From positions 1 through 64,000 of the forward strand of contig WQRX01000012.1 in the NCBI GenBank assembly GCA_009786535.1: 64,000 nucleotides of DNA. The letters are read 5' to 3'. The DNA is from Defluviitaleaceae bacterium. Its GTDB lineage: Bacteria > Bacillota > Clostridia > Lachnospirales > WQUN01. The translations under genes were made by a program, and so were the position numbers. Positions 60,912 to 64,000 of the stretch are shown piece after piece; positions within the stretch are counted from its first letter, which is position 1, and every line of letters starts with the position of its first letter. Under the pieces are notes generated by a model. It ran no database searches, was not told the DNA's origin, and saw only the letters and a list, made by a program, of their open reading frames with translations.

Positions 60912-61771
60912 ATATTTTAGAAGTGCGGGATTTGACGAAGCGGTACCGCTCGGGCAAGGGCATTCGCGGAGTACATTTTGACCTGCCGAAGGGTACGATT
61001 TTGGGTATTATTGGGCTAAACGGCGCGGGGAAAACCACGCTTTTGAACTGCCTTACGGGCTTTTTGAAATTTGACAGCGGCACGGTGCGTTATGCCATAA
61101 ACGGCGAGGTGCAGGAGAAAATTACCCCTGCGCTGTTGGATGATTTGGGCATCGTTTCCAGCGAATACGGCTTTCCCGACCATTTTACGGCGAAGACGAT
61201 TTCCCGCATTATGTCTGCTACCTACAGGCGGTGGGATGCGGCGCGTTTCTTTGAAATTTTGGCGCATTTGGAGCTGGAAAAAGGCTTGCGCACCAGCAAA
61301 TATTCCTCGGGGATGAAAACAAAGCTGGCGATTGCCATCGCCCTTTCCCATAACGCGAAGATTCTCATTTTGGACGAAGCCACCCGCGGGCTGGATGTTC
61401 GCGCTTCCTCGCGGGTGCGGGAATTACTGCACAATCATGTTTCTAACGGCGAAAACGCGATTATTTTGACCTCCCACATCATGGGGGAGATTGAACGCAT
61501 GAGCGACACGATTATGCTGGTGGATGACGGAAACGTACAATTCATTAGCAATAAAGACGATTTGCTGTACGAGCATAAGATTTTTCAAGTGACGTCGGCG
61601 CAGCTTGTAGGGATGGATAAAGGCGATATTTCCAAGATAAAACGGGAAGAACACGCGATTTATATCATCGCAAAGGATACCCGCGCCTTCGCAGAAAAAT
61701 ACAAATTGGATGCGGTTGCCAGCAACCTTGACCGCGTAATTGAGCTGATGCTGGAGGGGGAAGCCTTATGA
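60908..61771 (+). CDS. ABC transporter ATP-binding protein
   Basis: A 287-residue ATPase: Walker A GLNGAGKTTLLN, a signature of SSGMKTKL type (YSSGMKTKLAIAIAL), Walker B ILILDEATRGLD, and H-loop SHIMGEIE. It resembles YtrB/CcmA-like exporters tied to cell-envelope stress or antibiotic resistance. Coupled to the regulator upstream and the permease downstream. Confidence 0.92.
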   Translation: MNILEVRDLTKRYRSGKGIRGVHFDLPKGTILGIIGLNGAGKTTLLNCLTGFLKFDSGTVRYAINGEVQEKITPALLDDLGIVSSEYGFPDHFTAKTISRIMSATYRRWDAARFFEILAHLELEKGLRTSKYSSGMKTKLAIAIALSHNAKILILDEATRGLDVRASSRVRELLHNHVSNGENAIILTSHIMGEIERMSDTIMLVDDGNVQFISNKDDLLYEHKIFQVTSAQLVGMDKGDISKIKREEHAIYIIAKDTRAFAEKYKLDAVASNLDRVIELMLEGEAL

Positions 61772-62385
61772 TACGCATGTGGTGGGGTGCTACGTTGAAT
61801 CAGTTATATTTGATGCGCAGTTGGGGCATTGTTGCCATGTTTGCGTTGGCGGCACTTATGTATGTAGGCGCGTTGGAAGCACGGGAATTTGCAACCACGC
61901 AAATTGCCATGTCGTTTATTATCGTTGCGGTTCCCATGTCCTTTTTAGGGGATGAAAATTCCATGGTAAGCCGTTGGAACATATTTGAACGGGCGTTTAG
62001 CATCCCGCCGTGGATAAGCGTAGCCTCTCGTTATGTGCTATTTGTTGCGATTAGTTCTTTACTTGCGTTGTTGTGGTTTGTGTTACCCAGCTATACGCCG
62101 GAAGTTGACAATCCTGCGTTACTTTCTACCGCGTTTACGTGGGGTATGGCACAATTGTTTTGCATTTTTTATTACCCAATACTGTATGCAATTAACCCCA
62201 AAAGTACGGGTGCGTTAGTGATTGTTACCCTTGTCACCATGTTTATTGCCATGACTGCTTGGATGTTTATCGTTTTAATCAGCATAAGTATATGGCTATT
62301 TGTTGCGATTATTATTGTGCTGTACATGATTTCTGCGGGAATTACGATTGCGCTTAATAATTTCCATCGTGGGAGGGTTTTCTAA
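61768..62385 (+). CDS. ABC transporter permease, six-helix
   Basis: A 205-residue membrane protein with six helices and no other domain. The short motif RWNIFERAFSIPPWISVASR after helix 2 is shared with the next gene, so the two permeases are paralogues and probably form a heterodimer with the ATPase. ATGA coupling at the start. Confidence 0.8.
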   Translation: MIRMWWGATLNQLYLMRSWGIVAMFALAALMYVGALEAREFATTQIAMSFIIVAVPMSFLGDENSMVSRWNIFERAFSIPPWISVASRYVLFVAISSLLALLWFVLPSYTPEVDNPALLSTAFTWGMAQLFCIFYYPILYAINPKSTGALVIVTLVTMFIAMTAWMFIVLISISIWLFVAIIIVLYMISAGITIALNNFHRGRVF

Positions 62386-62985
62386 TGAAACGCTTGTATG
62401 GTTCGATGTTAAATGTATTGTTGCTTATGCTTGACCGCACCATGGTGATTGCCTTGGCGATTGCGGGCTGTGGCGCGGTGTTGTATCTTTTTATGGACGT
62501 TCCCATGGGGCGAAATATTTCGCAAATGCTGATATTAATTATGATTCCCATGCTTTCGGTATGGTCGGCGCGGTCGTCGTATGGGAGCCGTTGGAGCATG
62601 TACGAACGTAGTTGGTCTGGCGCCCCCTTGGATGATGATTATTGCGCGCTACATGTTGTTTGCTTTGCTTACACTGGTGGTTTCTGCGGTGTGGTTTGTG
62701 TCCCCGTTATATGACGGGTATTGGAAAAATCTCGTCCATACCATTGGCTCGGCGTATATGGCGTTGGCGATTTATTACCCCGTTATGTACCTGCTTCGCG
62801 GCGAAAAGGGCGATATAGATAAATTTATCTTTATGGCCGCGATGCTTGGGTCACTTTTTGGATTGGCACGGCTGGTTGCGCTGTTTGGAACGGCGGCGAT
62901 GCTGGGGGTTATTGGGGTGGCGTATGTTGCTTCCTTTGGGCTTTCGGTGGGGTTGGAACGGTTTTGGCAGGGGCGGGCGGGTTAA
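62385..62985 (+). pseudogene. Second ABC permease, frameshifted at a C run
   Basis: A paralogue of the gene upstream (RWSMYERSWSGAP then PWMMIIARYMLF). The frame breaks in the CCCCC run near 62623-62627: the first frame ends at 62714 in Cys-rich nonsense, while the second carries on through three more helices to 62985. Deleting one C restores a 200-residue six-helix permease. Either a true loss of function, a length-switching run, or a sequence error. Confidence 0.75.
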
Positions 62986-63003
62986 TATTGCCCTCAAATA
63001 AAA

Positions 63004-63231
63004 TTATACGGCAATGCGGCATGGTTTTTGTTGTAAATTTCCATGCCGTTCATTTATTTTTTCCTGTCTGTACCAGTTTGCGGCTTCTTGCTCATCTGCT
63101 GAAAGTTGGGAAATTTTATCCGCCCATTCTTCATCAGAAATATCCCAATAATTTAAGGGCGCAAGTGTGCCATCATCAAATTTGGCTTGTAACGGGTGCG
63201 GAATTTTATTTTTCATTTTTAATTTAATCAC
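63004..63231 (-). CDS. Putative antitoxin partner of the BrnT-like gene
   Basis: A 75-residue acidic protein. GTG 63231 overlaps the BrnT-like stop (GTGA) and follows GAGGAG. It contains WDISDEEWADKISQLSADEQ and no clear ribbon-helix-helix, unlike classical BrnA. The position downstream of a BrnT homologue suggests the antitoxin. Confidence 0.5.
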   Translation of the reverse strand: MIKLKMKNKIPHPLQAKFDDGTLAPLNYWDISDEEWADKISQLSADEQEAANWYRQEKINERHGNLQQKPCRIAV

Positions 63232-63545
63232 AAATAATACTCCTCTCTTAGCCGCCGCAATTGCTCGGGTTTTATTTTCCATGCAGAGATGATTCTTATT
63301 GCGTCGCCTTCATCTCTTTCGCAGTGGCAAACCAACAAAAGTCGTAGCTTGTCACTTAACCCGGCGGCACGAAAACGCGCTTCATCATACGAATGTTCTT
63401 CGTCGGGAAAAATTTCTACCGCATCGCTTAAAAATACCGTTGCGGCTTCCTCAAAAGTAACATGATGCTCTGTAATATTCTTATTATACTTTTCAATATT
63501 CCATATGAACGGTTGCCCGCTTATATTTTTGCGAATATCACACAT
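63228..63545 (-). CDS. BrnT-family toxin-like protein
   Basis: A 105-residue RelE-fold protein matching BrnT: FIWNIEKYNKNITEHHVTFE, EEAATVFLSDAVEIF, RLLLVCHCE and the final IRIISAWKIKPEQLRRLREE. BrnT toxins cleave RNA and are held by the partner protein. It starts one base into the proS stop, an unusual place for a toxin gene, so its expression follows proS unless it has an internal promoter. Confidence 0.8.
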   Translation of the reverse strand: MCDIRKNISGQPFIWNIEKYNKNITEHHVTFEEAATVFLSDAVEIFPDEEHSYDEARFRAAGLSDKLRLLLVCHCERDEGDAIRIISAWKIKPEQLRRLREEYYL

Positions 63546-64000
63546 TAATACGCCCTGCTCCATACCACCATTTTCTCTGCTTTTTCCCCGCAGACGAAGC
63601 AGGTATTGCTTAGGTTTTCTTGGGTGAAGGGGATGCAGCGGGAGGTGGCGGTGGCTTCTTCCTTTACCCGTACTTCGCAGGCATCTGCGCCGCACCACAT
63701 GGCTTTTACGAAGCCCGGGGTGGTGTCGAGGATGCTTTTTAATTGGGGGAGGGATTGGGCGGTGAAGGTTTGGGACGCCAGTCGTTCCTTGGCGCGGGCG
63801 TAGAGGTTTTGGCGAATTTCTTCCAGCAGTTCGGTGGCTTTTTGGGTAACGTTTTCAATTTGGGTGGTGATTTTTTCCCCCGTGTCGCGGCGTACAAGGA
63901 TGCATTGCCCGTTTTCCATGTCCTTTGGCCCAATTTCTACGCGCAGGGGAATGCCCTTCATTTCGCATTCGGCAAATTTCCAGCCCGGGGCATGGTCTGT
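63545..64000 (-). CDS. proS: Proline--tRNA ligase, C-terminal part
   Basis: The gene runs off the right edge of the window; 151 residues are visible. GIPLRVEIGPKDMENGQCIL begins the anticodon-binding domain, and the Cys/zinc-like tail (MWCGADACEVRVKEEATATS, then CFVCGEKAEKMVVWSRAY) is that of the eukaryote/archaeon-type (class 3) ProRS found in many Clostridia. Confidence 0.93.
   Translation of the reverse strand, partial: TDHAPGWKFAECEMKGIPLRVEIGPKDMENGQCILVRRDTGEKITTQIENVTQKATELLEEIRQNLYARAKERLASQTFTAQSLPQLKSILDTTPGFVKAMWCGADACEVRVKEEATATSRCIPFTQENLSNTCFVCGEKAEKMVVWSRAY

Overview
The window looks like a chromosome segment of an anaerobic, Gram-positive, Clostridia-type bacterium. The support is a ylxM-ffh-rpsP-khpA core block, a 3D-domain cell-wall protein, an [FeFe] hydrogenase, LytTR regulators, sortase, a Dlt-like operon, AGGAGG-type ribosome sites and sigma-A-like promoters. 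I cannot name the genus.

Bases 1 to about 22.8 kb are a composite, decaying mobile element. It holds the C-terminal end of a tyrosine recombinase, two complementary pieces of a single-strand binding protein gene, a frameshifted surface protein and sortase, an HD-GYP protein, a plasmid-like replication block (winged-helix initiator and DnaC-like loader) and a ParM-like actin with a ribbon-helix-helix partner. No relaxase, coupling ATPase or type IV secretion gene is visible. AT-rich cargo sits inside it: an orphan RiPP cluster (44-residue precursor, two radical SAM enzymes, a DJ-1/PfpI protein and two ABC half-transporters, 4.47-11.5 kb), an AAA_14/DUF4143 ATPase, an XRE regulator with a two-site operator, and a secreted SH3-like protein. 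The right end of the element truncates a peptidoglycan-binding gene near 22.8 kb.

From 22.8 kb on the DNA looks like ordinary chromosome. In order: an autoregulated MerR-type gene with a 19-bp promoter spacer; a 3D-domain wall protein and mtnA; a seven-gene Dlt-like operon with its own racemase, lipoprotein and transglutaminase-like protein (27.8-35.0 kb); ylxM-ffh-rpsP-khpA; a LytTR regulator whose end is fused to foreign sequence; an aldo-keto reductase; a VOC protein; a GNAT acetyltransferase; radA; a CvpA-like protein; a NagD-like phosphatase with glycerol-1-phosphate dehydrogenase; a GH2 beta-galactosidase with asnA; a GH130 phosphorylase; gamma-glutamyltransferase; an AraC regulator with a Cys-rich partner; gapA; an AgrC/AgrA-like pair; a hydrogenase with an altered H-cluster motif; an MNT-HEPN pair; a YtrA-type GntR/ABC operon with one frameshifted permease; a BrnT-like pair; and the end of proS.

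The two most promising unexplained systems are the RiPP cassette, bounded by 20-bp direct repeats, and the Dlt-like operon with a racemase and an altered adenylation pocket.
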